Notes under the pieces: model-generated
What the model was told of the DNA's origin: nothing
Database searches by the model: none
The model's input: only the letters and a program-made list of their open reading frames with translations
Made by a program: the position numbers and the translations under genes
Part shown: positions 44,033 to 52,377 of the stretch, one piece after another
Layout: every line of letters begins with the position of its first letter
How positions within the stretch are numbered: position 1 is the stretch's first letter
Source: Faecalibacterium sp.
GTDB lineage: Bacteria > Bacillota > Clostridia > Oscillospirales > Ruminococcaceae
Direction of reading: 5' to 3'
DNA: 64,000 nt
NCBI GenBank assembly: GCA_029264955.1
Contig: JARHYC010000020.1
Location: 62,001 to 126,000 of the forward strand

Positions 44033-46466
44033 CGTCCTGTCCTCCTTCGTCTGTGACCACGGAACCCGTAGAAACCGAGGCGTTCAGCTCACCGTGCAGC
44101 ACGCCGTCAAAGTCTGCATCTACCATACCGGATACATAACCACGCACATGGCCTTGCAGCTTTACTGCACCAGTAGAAGTGCGGGTACGGCGTTCAATGC
44201 CCTTAAGCTTAAAGCTGGTGCGCTCAATCAGCGTATCGCCCAGCACCAGAATAGCAGGCAGCACACCCAATACCAACACAATGGAAATGATCGTGCCACG
44301 ACCCAGGCAGTTGCCCATAATTGCGATAACCGGCTGTGCCGACATATTGCCAATCAACAGACCTGCCGATGCCATAATGCTACCCGATGTGAATACGGTA
44401 GGGAAGGAGGCGTTCAACGCCTGCACAATTGCTTCCTTATGGGGCATATGGGTTTTCAGCTCCTGATAGTGGCTGGAAATCACGATTGCGTAGTCGATAT
44501 TTGCGCCCATCTGAATGGCGTTTACAATCAGATAGCCCAGGAAATATAGCGGGGTCTGATTGATGGTAGGTACAGAGAAGTTAATCCAGATACTGCCCTG
44601 AATCACCAGAATCAGCAGCACCGGCAGCGCCACAGACTGGAAAGTGAACAGCAGCACCAGAATAACAAACAACGCTGACAAAATACTGATGAGCAGGTTA
44701 TCCCCCGCAAAGGACGCTGCCAAATCGCGGGAGCTGGTAGAGTTGCCCACTACATAATAATTGCTGGAATAATATTTGCCCAAAAGCGAACGGATTTCAT
44801 CCAGGAAAGTAAAGGTTGCGGGGCTTTCTTCCGGCAGATTCAAAAATACAACCATACGACTGTAATCCGGGCTTTGCATCTGGTCCTGTGCAGTATCCAG
44901 CTGCTCAAACAAATCGTCCATTACTTCCTGTGCATCTCCGCTCAGATTCACGTTGTGGGTCTGCATCTGGTCTTTCAGGAACAGAAACATATCAAACAGT
45001 GGTACGTCATATTGCGTCAAGCCGTTCAGCATTTCGCCATACTGATCCTGCTCAAACGCATACGCCGTATACAATGCACGCGCCACCTCATAATCCATAC
45101 CGACCATCTCTGAGAACTGGCGCGGATTGACCGCATCCGTCAGCATATAGCCGTCCATCGCTTCCATGCTGGAAAGCGCCATGGTGCTCTTGACTTCCGG
45201 GCGAGATTCCAGTTCCTGTAGAATGGCTTGTTCAGCGGGATAGTTGCCGCTTGGCACCACCAGCGCCACCATGTTGGAAGATCCAAAGGTATCTCGAATC
45301 TGGAAATGCGCTACCTGACGGTCGCTCATTTTGGCGGTTTCTACTTCATTGTAGCTATAGCAGTAGGGGCACTGATTGGACAACCAGAATGCACCCACCA
45401 GCACAACCGCAAATACACCGGGCATCACATAGCGGGTTGCCACAGCAAATTTACCCACAGGGGTAATGTTGGGCAGCAGCTTTTTGTGCTGGGTCTTGTC
45501 AATGAGCGGACTGAACAGCACCAGCAGACCAGGCATCAGGGTAAAGACGCTCAGCATACTCAGCAAAACCGATTTGATCAGCACGATGGACATATCCAGA
45601 CCAATGCTGAACTTCATAAAGGACAGCGCACCCAGACCGCTGATGGTGGTCAGCGAAGAAGCGCTGATTTCCGGGATTGCCTTTGCCAGCGCATCAATAC
45701 AGGCATTGCGCACATCCTTGGTTTCGTGTTCATCTGAGAAACGGTGACACAAAATAATTGCGTAGTCGATGGCAAGCGCCAACTGCAAAACAACGGCGAT
45801 AGAGTCGGAAATAAAGCTGATTTTTCCGCAAAGAAAGTTCGTGCCCATGTTCAAAAGCGCTGCTACGCCAAAGGTAATCAGCAGCACAGGAACTTCTGCG
45901 TACGAGCGGGAGGTCAGGGTCAGAACCGCAATGATAATGATGACCGCCACCACCAGGATGCTGTTCATTTCCTGATTCAATTCTGCGATTTCATCATAGC
46001 CGATGGTGGTATCCACCGATACATCATAGCCGTCCAGCCGCTCCATGATGGTTTCCATGGCGTCCAGAACGATGGGGTCATCTTCCTTGGCGGAAAAATT
46101 CAAATCATACAAAGCGCACGCATCCTTGTAATGGTCTTTGGTATCATCAAAGCCCACGATTTGCACGCCTTCGACCTGTGCCAGCATATCGCTGATTGCC
46201 TGTGCATCCTCATAGGTCACATTGGACACCATGATTTGCGCCATTGCATAGGTTTCGAAGTTATCGTTCATAGCGGTCAGACCCTGACGGGTTTCGGTAT
46301 CTGCCGGCAGGTAGGTGGTCACATCGTTTTCCACCTCGACCCAGTTCATGGCAAACAGACAAAATACCACGGCAAAGCCATACAGTAAAAAGAATAAGTA
46401 CCGCTTGTCCACAATAAATGTGGCAAGCTTATGGAAAAATCCATTTGAGGAATCCTTATGGTCCAT
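44016..46466 (-). CDS. RND/MMPL-family transporter
   Basis: The 816-residue protein has the double-repeat RND layout: a helix near residue 28, an outer loop domain, a five-helix bundle with ILVVAVIIIIAVLTL, SISFISD-like and LALAIDYAIILCHRFSDE, then a second loop and second bundle with MGANIDYAIVISSHYQE. The paired D-Y-A motifs (AIDYA, NIDYA) are the proton-relay sites of MMPL proteins. Such pumps export lipids or amphipathic compounds. ATG 46466 is chosen since AAGGAG is just upstream; an ATG five codons earlier overlaps that site. It is co-transcribed with the GLUG protein and diverges from a TetR gene. Confidence 0.92.
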   Translation of the reverse strand: MDHKDSSNGFFHKLATFIVDKRYLFFLLYGFAVVFCLFAMNWVEVENDVTTYLPADTETRQGLTAMNDNFETYAMAQIMVSNVTYEDAQAISDMLAQVEGVQIVGFDDTKDHYKDACALYDLNFSAKEDDPIVLDAMETIMERLDGYDVSVDTTIGYDEIAELNQEMNSILVVAVIIIIAVLTLTSRSYAEVPVLLITFGVAALLNMGTNFLCGKISFISDSIAVVLQLALAIDYAIILCHRFSDEHETKDVRNACIDALAKAIPEISASSLTTISGLGALSFMKFSIGLDMSIVLIKSVLLSMLSVFTLMPGLLVLFSPLIDKTQHKKLLPNITPVGKFAVATRYVMPGVFAVVLVGAFWLSNQCPYCYSYNEVETAKMSDRQVAHFQIRDTFGSSNMVALVVPSGNYPAEQAILQELESRPEVKSTMALSSMEAMDGYMLTDAVNPRQFSEMVGMDYEVARALYTAYAFEQDQYGEMLNGLTQYDVPLFDMFLFLKDQMQTHNVNLSGDAQEVMDDLFEQLDTAQDQMQSPDYSRMVVFLNLPEESPATFTFLDEIRSLLGKYYSSNYYVVGNSTSSRDLAASFAGDNLLISILSALFVILVLLFTFQSVALPVLLILVIQGSIWINFSVPTINQTPLYFLGYLIVNAIQMGANIDYAIVISSHYQELKTHMPHKEAIVQALNASFPTVFTSGSIMASAGLLIGNMSAQPVIAIMGNCLGRGTIISIVLVLGVLPAILVLGDTLIERTSFKLKGIERRTRTSTGAVKLQGHVRGYVSGMVDADFDGVLHGELNASVSTGSVVTDEGGQDDEENK

Positions 46467-46500
46467 AGGCAGCTCCTTCATACAAAATCATTCATATTTT

Positions 46501-46526
46501 CAAAATCATACAAATATTGATTTTTG
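46501..46526. promoter_or_regulatory. Inverted repeat, candidate operator of the TetR-RND intergenic region
   Basis: CAAAATCA and TGATTTTTG, nine bases apart, lie from about +6 to +31 of the predicted RND transcript. Position and symmetry fit repression by the divergent TetR-family protein; this is inference. Confidence 0.4.
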
Positions 46527-46538
46527 ATATGCAGCTGT

Positions 46539-46567
46539 ATTATAATGACAACTGCGGCAAGATGCAA
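46539..46567 (-). promoter_or_regulatory. Promoter of the RND-GLUG operon
   Basis: TTGCAT (46562-46567), 17-base spacer, perfect TATAAT (46539-46544) on the minus strand. A TATAAT also reads on the plus strand at 46541-46546. Confidence 0.75.
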
Positions 46568-46648
46568 CCAACAAACAGACGCTAATTTTTATATTTTTGT
46601 ACAAATATTCGTTTTGTGTCTTTTTTTATACGAAAAGGAGGACTTTTT

Positions 46649-47224
46649 ATGGCAAAGGCTGAATACCGCAGTGCCATTCGTTCCCGTAAACTCATTACCC
46701 GGGCCTTGGCAGATTTACTGCAGGAAAAACCCTTGGACAAAATCACTGTTACCGATGTAGTACGCCGTGCCGAAATCAATCGCGGCACATTTTACGCCCA
46801 TTACACCGACATTCCCGATGTACTGCATCACATCATCGAGCAGATGTTCTCGCACATCCAGCAGACTGCTTTTAACGAAAACCATTTGCTGCCAGATGTA
46901 TCCCATGTGCTGCCCGCTGCCATTCAGGAAGTCCTGGAGGACGACTTGGATTTCTGCCGTAAGGTGATGACATCCAGTGCTGCTTTGCTGATGGAAGAGC
47001 ATTTGGTGGGCCTAACGGTAGATTATCTTTTGCGCCATGAGGAAACCTTTGGTTTCGGCACGCATGAGCAGTATCTGCTTACCATTCAGTTCTGCGCCGG
47101 TGGGCTGACCAACCTGTATCGCAGCTGGTTTGCCGGCAGTCTGCCTATTTCGCTGGAAGAACTGACCCACCAGGCGGAGCTACTTTTGAATCGCAGCATC
47201 TCCGATACTACCCCCTTAAAATAA
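46649..47224 (+). CDS. TetR/AcrR-family transcriptional regulator
   Basis: The 191-residue regulator has the N-terminal helix-turn-helix typical of TetR proteins: SRKLITRALADLLQEKPLDKITVTDVVRRAEINRGTFYAHYTDIPDVL. The rest is a helical ligand-binding domain resembling the TetR_C_7-like type found in clostridia. AAAAGGAGG lies before ATG 46649. It is divergent from the RND-GLUG operon across 180 bases, so it probably controls that operon and itself. Confidence 0.9.
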   Translation: MAKAEYRSAIRSRKLITRALADLLQEKPLDKITVTDVVRRAEINRGTFYAHYTDIPDVLHHIIEQMFSHIQQTAFNENHLLPDVSHVLPAAIQEVLEDDLDFCRKVMTSSAALLMEEHLVGLTVDYLLRHEETFGFGTHEQYLLTIQFCAGGLTNLYRSWFAGSLPISLEELTHQAELLLNRSISDTTPLK

Positions 47225-47236
47225 ATATGAAAAAAG

Positions 47237-47270
47237 AACCGCCCGATGCGATCTGCACCGAGCGGTTTTC
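47237..47270. terminator. Terminator after the TetR gene
   Basis: AACCGC pairs with GCGGTT with inner CG and TGC/GCA pairs, followed by TTTTCTTATTTTT on the plus strand; the convergent HAD gene ends at 47271. Confidence 0.75.
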
Positions 47271-47918
47271 TTATTTTTCAATCATATCACGGAAATCCAA
47301 AATTTGCTCCTGTGTATGCGCAACAATTGCATCCCATTGGTCTTTTCCGCTTTCATCCTGTACGCCAACCACATAATAACCGGCTGCGCGGGCAGTATCT
47401 ACCGCAAGCAGCGCATCTTCATAGACAGCGGTTTCCTCCGGTGCGGCACCCATTTGCCGTGCGGCAGTATTATACACGCCAGGGCGATTTTTACCTGCGC
47501 CTACCACTTCGCAGGATAGCAGGAAAGAAAACAAATCTGCAATGCCAAGACGCGCCAGACAGTCCTCAATCAGCGGCTGCGCGGTAGCTGACGCAACACA
47601 CATCTGCACGCCGGACGCTTTCAGCTGCATCAGATATTCCCGCACGCCGGGTTTTAACGGCACGTCATTTCGATAATGCTCTGCCATGCGGCGATTCATG
47701 TCTTCCGCAGCCTGCTGCGGCGTACAGGGTAAAGCAAACGTATTTACCAAATAGGCAGAAGATTCTGTCATGGTCATGGTTTTCAGCGCCTCCTGCTGCG
47801 CTTCATTGGGTTGGGGCAAACCATGATCCTGCAAAAACTCACCTGCCAGATTGCTCCAAAACGGCATAGAATCCACCAGCGTACCATCCATATCAAAAAT
47901 CGCAAACTTTCGATTCAT
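47271..47918 (-). CDS. HAD-family hydrolase (beta-phosphoglucomutase-like)
   Basis: The 215-residue phosphatase opens FAIFDMDGTLVDSM, where the first Asp is the nucleophile and the second the acid/base, and later has VASATAQPLIE (motif II), a motif III lysine in GAGKNRPGVYNTA and VYEDALLAVDTARAAGYYVVGV (metal-binding motif IV). A helical cap lies between. The substrate cannot be read from sequence. It stands alone between two terminators. Confidence 0.88.
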   Translation of the reverse strand: MNRKFAIFDMDGTLVDSMPFWSNLAGEFLQDHGLPQPNEAQQEALKTMTMTESSAYLVNTFALPCTPQQAAEDMNRRMAEHYRNDVPLKPGVREYLMQLKASGVQMCVASATAQPLIEDCLARLGIADLFSFLLSCEVVGAGKNRPGVYNTAARQMGAAPEETAVYEDALLAVDTARAAGYYVVGVQDESGKDQWDAIVAHTQEQILDFRDMIEK

Positions 47919-47950
47919 TCTTCCTTCGCACCTTTCGGCTTTTCGCCATA

Positions 47951-47986
47951 AAAAACGGACGGCACTTTCACAATGCCGTCCGTTTT
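47951..47986. terminator. Terminator between the alpha/beta hydrolase and HAD genes
   Basis: AAAACGGACGGCA pairs with TGCCGTCCGTTTT across a nine-base loop; A run on the other side for the minus-strand hydrolase gene. Confidence 0.85.
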
Positions 47987-48070
47987 ACGCTTATTTTCTC
48001 TTCGGCAGCTTCTGCACTGGGTATCATTTTACACCCACAGCCACGCTAAAACAAGAGCATGCACGGCGAG

Positions 48071-49033
48071 TCAGTCAAAGTCTGCCCAAAATTGTTTTAC
48101 GACCGCCTCATAACCTGACCGATTCCAGTAATAGCTCATTCCGTGGTCTGCCCCCTGCACAATAAACAGCCGCTTTGGTGCCCGGCAGGCTTTGTAGTTT
48201 TCATAGGTCATCCCCACCGGCACAAAATGGTCCTGGGTACCATGAACAAACAAAACCGGCACATTGCAGTGGCGCATTGCATCCAAAGTGGAATACGCAT
48301 CCAAACCCATACTGATTTTCCGGCGGCAAAGTAAATCTGCCAATCCACTTCGTATCTCAAACAGCATATGCAGATTTTTGTTGGCAACATGCTTTCCAAT
48401 GGCGCGGGGTGAGGTAAACCCGCAATCGCTGAGAATACCATGCACGCTTTCGGGCAAATCCAGCCCAGCCGCCATCAAAACAGAGGTTGCCCCCATGGAA
48501 ATCCCGCTTAGATAAATAGGGATCTCCGCCCCGCATCGTGCAATGATCCAGTTGACCCAATCCAGACAGTCGTACCGCTCCATCAGACCCAAACCCATAT
48601 AGGCACCACCGCTGTTATTCTGACCGCGCTGTTCTACATACAGCACGCTGCAGCACTGCTGTTCCAGAAAATCCGACACCATACCGAAATCACGGTTCCA
48701 GGATGACCGCCAGCCGTGCATCGCCAATACCACACGTTTGGCATTTTCTTTCGGGAACCAGTGCCCTGTCAACACGACCCCATCATGGCTGAGCAGCTTC
48801 ACCACTTCATGGTCTTTTTGTGCTAATTTCGCAGATGCTGCGTTCATTTCTTGAATCAATGCATCCGGCTTGCGGGATCCGGATACCTGTCGACCCGTAC
48901 GCTGGACAGCCTTGGGTTGGTTACGATCCATTGCCAAATCCACCATTTGTTTGGTTACGGCACAAGTTGCCATCGCCGTGGTCACCGCCGCAGCACCAGC
49001 CGCCAGAAGCATCGTTTTCTTCGACTGTTTCAT
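48071..49033 (-). CDS. Membrane-anchored alpha/beta hydrolase
   Basis: The 320-residue protein begins with a hydrophobic segment (MKQSKKTMLLAAGAAAVTTAMATCAV) that may anchor it outside the membrane. The hydrolase fold shows the oxyanion region VLAMHGWRSSWN, the nucleophile elbow LSGISMGATS, the acid in FVHGTQDHFVP and the histidine in GADHGMS. It resembles clostridial BAAT-like or prolyl-oligopeptidase-like esterases. Natural substrate unknown. The ribosome site is weak (GGCGGTG). It follows the radical SAM gene after 82 bases on the same strand. Confidence 0.85.
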   Translation of the reverse strand: MKQSKKTMLLAAGAAAVTTAMATCAVTKQMVDLAMDRNQPKAVQRTGRQVSGSRKPDALIQEMNAASAKLAQKDHEVVKLLSHDGVVLTGHWFPKENAKRVVLAMHGWRSSWNRDFGMVSDFLEQQCCSVLYVEQRGQNNSGGAYMGLGLMERYDCLDWVNWIIARCGAEIPIYLSGISMGATSVLMAAGLDLPESVHGILSDCGFTSPRAIGKHVANKNLHMLFEIRSGLADLLCRRKISMGLDAYSTLDAMRHCNVPVLFVHGTQDHFVPVGMTYENYKACRAPKRLFIVQGADHGMSYYWNRSGYEAVVKQFWADFD

Positions 49034-49115
49034 TGTTTCACCGCCTTGTCTGCTTATTTTCTTTCACTGTATGGGCAAAAGCAAAAAATGGTTCTTATCC
49101 CTGCATCCCTACGAG

Positions 49116-50480
49116 TTATTTTTCTTTTGTGCAGGCTTTGCTGCAACGACTGCTGCCCAGCCACAGCTCGTTTGCCACAGGCGACCAGTTTTCGGCATAC
49201 AGTTTGCACTTGTCACACAGATGAACGACTGTTTCCGGAGATTGCAGGTCCGTGGATTTTGCACCTGTGCGGGCAACCATTTCGGGCAGGATATCCGGAT
49301 TTTCCAGCATGGGGCAGGGGCGCAGCATATTCTTATTAAAGGGTTGCCCATCATGGTACGCCATAAACAGGGGAGACTGCAAACATTCCAGCAAAGATTT
49401 TTCCCGAATGTTCGAGTCGGAGTAGTGAATGAAAACGCAAGGGTCTGCGTCGCCGTTGGCATTGATGTGCAGATAACGGCGTCCACCCGCAATACAGCCG
49501 CCCACATACTCTGCATCATTCTGGAAGTCCATAGCGAACAACGGCTTTTCCCGACGCAGACGACGAATGCGCTCATAAATTGCAGTGCGCTGTTCGGGGG
49601 TGGGCATCAACACAGGCGACGCATCGTTGCCCACAGGCATATAGTGGAAATACCAGATGAAATATGCCCCCAAATCAATCAGGCTCTGATAGAATTCGTC
49701 GGAAGAAATCGAATCCCAGTTCACGCTGGTGTAGCAGGCCGAAATCCCGTACATCAGTTTCTTCTTGCGCAGCAGCTCCATTGCATGAATCACCTTTTGG
49801 TAGGTTCCCTGTCCACGGCGGCTGTCGGTTGCCTGCTCGTCACCTTCCAGCGAAATTGCGGGAACAAAGTTCTTCACACGCAGCATTTCATCCGCAAAGG
49901 CTTCATCAATCAGGGTCGCATTGGTAAAGCACAGGAACACACAGTCGGAGTGCTTTTCGCACAGGCGAATCAGGTCATTTTTGCGCACCAACGGTTCACC
50001 GCCGGTATAAATGTAAAAGTATACGCCCAACTCCTTACCCTGACAAATGATGCTGTCGATTTCCTCATAGCTCAGGTTCAGCTTATTGCCATACTCTGCC
50101 GCCCAGCAGCCGGTGCAATGCAGGTTACAGGCAGAGGTAGGGTCCAAAAGAATCGTCCAAGGGATGTTGCAGCCCAGTTCTTCGCGCAGTTTTTCCTGTT
50201 TGGGCCAGCCAATCATTGCGGTATTGATAAAGAAGTTCGTGGCCAGCGTTTTGACCACTTCCGGATCTACGTCGTTCAGCAGGCTCATCACATAGGCATG
50301 ATACGGATGTTGCGGGTTCTGGAACACATCCCGCAAAATACGTCGGTGCTCTTCAAATTCGCCGTGGGAAAAGGTATCTGCCCAGTCCATCAGCTTCAGT
50401 AAGTTTTTTTCCGGGTCTTTGTACAGATACCGGAAAACCTGATCCAGTCCAAACTTTTTAAGTGTCCTTGTTGCGTCCAT
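49116..50480 (-). CDS. Radical SAM protein with C-terminal cysteine-rich region
   Basis: The 454-residue protein has the radical SAM cluster C-N-L-H-C-T-G-C (Cys118, Cys122, Cys125), the SAM-binding YTGGEPL segment and the strand CFTNATLIDE. An N-terminal region of about 100 residues precedes the barrel. After the barrel come GCIAGGRRYLHINANGDADPC and a later cluster of cysteines (CPML, CDKCKLY, CSKACTKEK), as in SPASM-type proteins that bind extra iron-sulfur clusters. Reaction and substrate are unknown; no peptide precursor gene is obvious nearby. ATG 50480 follows AAGGAG by about eight bases; the frame is open further upstream but that part is a leader. Confidence 0.85.
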   Translation of the reverse strand: MDATRTLKKFGLDQVFRYLYKDPEKNLLKLMDWADTFSHGEFEEHRRILRDVFQNPQHPYHAYVMSLLNDVDPEVVKTLATNFFINTAMIGWPKQEKLREELGCNIPWTILLDPTSACNLHCTGCWAAEYGNKLNLSYEEIDSIICQGKELGVYFYIYTGGEPLVRKNDLIRLCEKHSDCVFLCFTNATLIDEAFADEMLRVKNFVPAISLEGDEQATDSRRGQGTYQKVIHAMELLRKKKLMYGISACYTSVNWDSISSDEFYQSLIDLGAYFIWYFHYMPVGNDASPVLMPTPEQRTAIYERIRRLRREKPLFAMDFQNDAEYVGGCIAGGRRYLHINANGDADPCVFIHYSDSNIREKSLLECLQSPLFMAYHDGQPFNKNMLRPCPMLENPDILPEMVARTGAKSTDLQSPETVVHLCDKCKLYAENWSPVANELWLGSSRCSKACTKEK

Positions 50481-50660
50481 GGTATGCTCCTTTTCTGTAT
50501 CACATTTGTGCGGGGAGGGGGAATTCCCCCTTACAGCGCTGCCGCCCTGAGAACCAACTTTTCTGTCGATTTGCGGCACATTCTGTCGGCCCAGTCGCCC
50601 CACTTTTTTCGCGGGGGCGTCTATGCTTTGATTTTAAATTTCCTACACAAAAACGCTATA
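50481..50660 (-). other. G+C-rich untranslated leader of the radical SAM gene
   Basis: Non-coding. It holds a hairpin CGCCCC with GGGGCG and a perfect palindrome GGGGGAATTCCCCC near 50516-50529, about 35 bases from the start codon. No clear promoter is visible and I cannot match a riboswitch. Confidence 0.4.
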
Positions 50661-50662
50661 AA

Positions 50663-50701
50663 CAAAAAAACCACGCGGTCCAAATTTTGGGCACGCATGG
50701 T
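50663..50701 (-). terminator. Terminator of the second YitT-family gene
   Basis: On the minus strand ACCATGCG pairs with CGCGTGGT and is followed by a run of seven T. Confidence 0.75.
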
Positions 50702-50749
50702 CGTTTGTCTAATCGGTTTTCTGTTTTCTGTGAAAAAGAAGCTTTTTCG

Positions 50750-51427
50750 TTAGGCAGCGTTTTTCCTTTGGATATATCGCAAGGGAATTTTTTGCATCAT
50801 GCCGATAATTTTCCCTGACAGCAGCACCGTCAGCAAAGAATACCCAATGCGCTGCAGCGGAATGTACGAAAGTGCCATTAACAGCACGATCAAATCGCTC
50901 ATTAGATAGATGCGCTCCACGTTGGTGTGGAATACATAGGCTCCCACCATAGCGATGGCATCATCGCCGCCGGGAGCTCCACCGATCCGGACACAAAGCC
51001 CAACCCCTACGCCAACAAACAGCGCACCTAAAACAGCGGCAATCAGCGGTGTATCCGCCAGCCACGGCCAGAGCGGGTCGAACTGTTCACAAATCTTATA
51101 AATCAGCGAAAAGCCGGTGGAAGCCACCATGGAGTAAAAAATAAAGATATGACCCAGCAGTTTCCAGCCAGCAAGATAGCACAGCACATTCAAAACAAAA
51201 CCGGATACCGCCGGGGAAATGCCCAGCCAATATTCCAGCAACAGCGTCAAGCCCAGAATACCGCCTTCCGTTACGCCGGAAAGGGAATGGACATTGTACA
51301 AGCCAAACGCCAGAATTCCGCTGCCTAAAATCGCAACCATACAATAAGACAACTTGATTTGCCGCAACGTTTCCAAAAACGCTTTCTGTACGGTTTCAAA
51401 GAAAGATTGCACTCGTGTGCACCACAT
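50750..51427 (-). CDS. YitT-family membrane protein (second of two paralogues)
   Basis: This 225-residue protein shares with the gene at 27492-28106 the segments ILAFGLYNVHSLSGVTEGGILG, GISPAVSGF, LGALFVGVGVGL, GGAPGGDDAIAM and SYIPLQRIGYSLLTVLLSGKIIG. It has five or six helices and also lacks the DUF2179 domain. The start at 51427 (ATG, GGAGG 12 bases upstream) gives an N-terminal amphipathic extension absent from the first copy. It diverges from the MerR gene across 110 bases that hold two palindromes, so MerR may regulate it. Function unknown. Confidence 0.75.
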   Translation of the reverse strand: MWCTRVQSFFETVQKAFLETLRQIKLSYCMVAILGSGILAFGLYNVHSLSGVTEGGILGLTLLLEYWLGISPAVSGFVLNVLCYLAGWKLLGHIFIFYSMVASTGFSLIYKICEQFDPLWPWLADTPLIAAVLGALFVGVGVGLCVRIGGAPGGDDAIAMVGAYVFHTNVERIYLMSDLIVLLMALSYIPLQRIGYSLLTVLLSGKIIGMMQKIPLRYIQRKNAA

Positions 51428-51460
51428 TTTCGATTCGTTCCTCCCATCATTTTCAATACT

Positions 51461-51474
51461 ACACCTCAAGGTGT
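51461..51474. promoter_or_regulatory. Palindrome in the MerR-YitT divergent region
   Basis: ACACCT and AGGTGT around CA, a perfect inverted repeat upstream of both genes. Confidence 0.4.
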
Positions 51475-51495
51475 GCTATTGTTTCCTTAGTATAA

Positions 51496-51516
51496 ACTCT
51501 GGTATAATACCAGAGT
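51496..51516. promoter_or_regulatory. Near-ideal palindrome over the merR promoter -10 (candidate MerR operator)
   Basis: Ten-base arms ACTCTGGTAT and ATACCAGAGT are perfect inverted repeats around a single A. The -10 TATAAT (51503-51508) is at its centre; TTGTTT 18 bases upstream may be the -35. Binding would block the promoter, so autorepression is likely. Confidence 0.6.
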
Positions 51517-51537
51517 CAAGCATAGGGAGATACTTTT

Positions 51538-52338
51538 ATGGAACGTTATTTCAAAATCGGAGAAATATCCGCCTTATATGATATCGGTGTGGATTCGCTG
51601 CGCTATTATGAAAAGCTGGATCTGATTCATCCCATCCGCTCCCAAAGTGGATATCGTCTCTACAGCATCCATGATATCTGGTGCCTGAATGTCATTCGGG
51701 ATTTGCGTGGGCTTGGTTTCAGTATGGTGCAAATTGCAGAATATCTCAACCACCATACCGTCGAATCCACTTTGCAAACCCTTGCAGACGAAAGCCGTGC
51801 CATCAGCGAAAAAATGGCAGCACTGGAAAAATTAAAGGCGAATGTGGAAACCCGCATGGAAACCATTCGCACTGCCGCCAGCCAGCCGGTAGATCAGCTT
51901 ACCATCACGACCTACCCGGAGCGCCGGTGTTTTGCAATTGAAGAGCCTTACTCCGGCGATGCAGAAATGGATATTCTCATCAAGCGGCTTTTGAATCGGG
52001 ACAAAAATCACTTTTACATCATCGGCAGCCAGCAGCTCGGCTCCATTCTACGCTTAGAACAAGCAAAAAATGGAGATTTTTCCCGTTACAGCGGTGCTTT
52101 TCTGCTGGCGAAAGACGGCAATCGCAGCTTTCCCGCCGGGGAATATTTGTCCGTCTGCTATCGGGGCAGCTATCGGCAGACCAGCCGATATGTACCCACC
52201 ATGATTACTTACGCCGAAGAAAACGGCTACACCTTGGCAGGGGATATTTTGGAACTGCTCCGTATCGATATTCATACATCTGCCGACCCGCAGGAATATG
52301 TGACGGAATTACAGGTGCAGGTCGAAAAGCAGGCATAA
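51538..52338 (+). CDS. MerR-family regulator with GyrI-like effector domain
   Basis: The 266-residue regulator has the MerR winged helix RYFKIGEISALYDIGVDSLRYYEKLDLIHPI and SGYRLYS, a coiled-coil dimer helix (about 75-115) and a C-terminal GyrI-like/effector-binding domain (TITTYPERRCFAIEE to the end) similar to BmrR. Family members sense hydrophobic cations or other small molecules and distort promoter DNA. GGAG lies eight bases before ATG 51538. It is divergent from a YitT gene and followed 39 bases later by the gamma-carbonic-anhydrase-like gene. Confidence 0.9.
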   Translation: MERYFKIGEISALYDIGVDSLRYYEKLDLIHPIRSQSGYRLYSIHDIWCLNVIRDLRGLGFSMVQIAEYLNHHTVESTLQTLADESRAISEKMAALEKLKANVETRMETIRTAASQPVDQLTITTYPERRCFAIEEPYSGDAEMDILIKRLLNRDKNHFYIIGSQQLGSILRLEQAKNGDFSRYSGAFLLAKDGNRSFPAGEYLSVCYRGSYRQTSRYVPTMITYAEENGYTLAGDILELLRIDIHTSADPQEYVTELQVQVEKQA

Positions 52339-52377
52339 TTTTTAGTTTGTGTCCAGCTATTTCATAGGGAGAACTTT

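Noticed and set aside
46467-46648. Second, plus-strand promoter for the TetR gene
   Set aside because: TATAAT at 46541-46546 reads on the plus strand, but no good -35 has the right spacing, so I did not annotate it.
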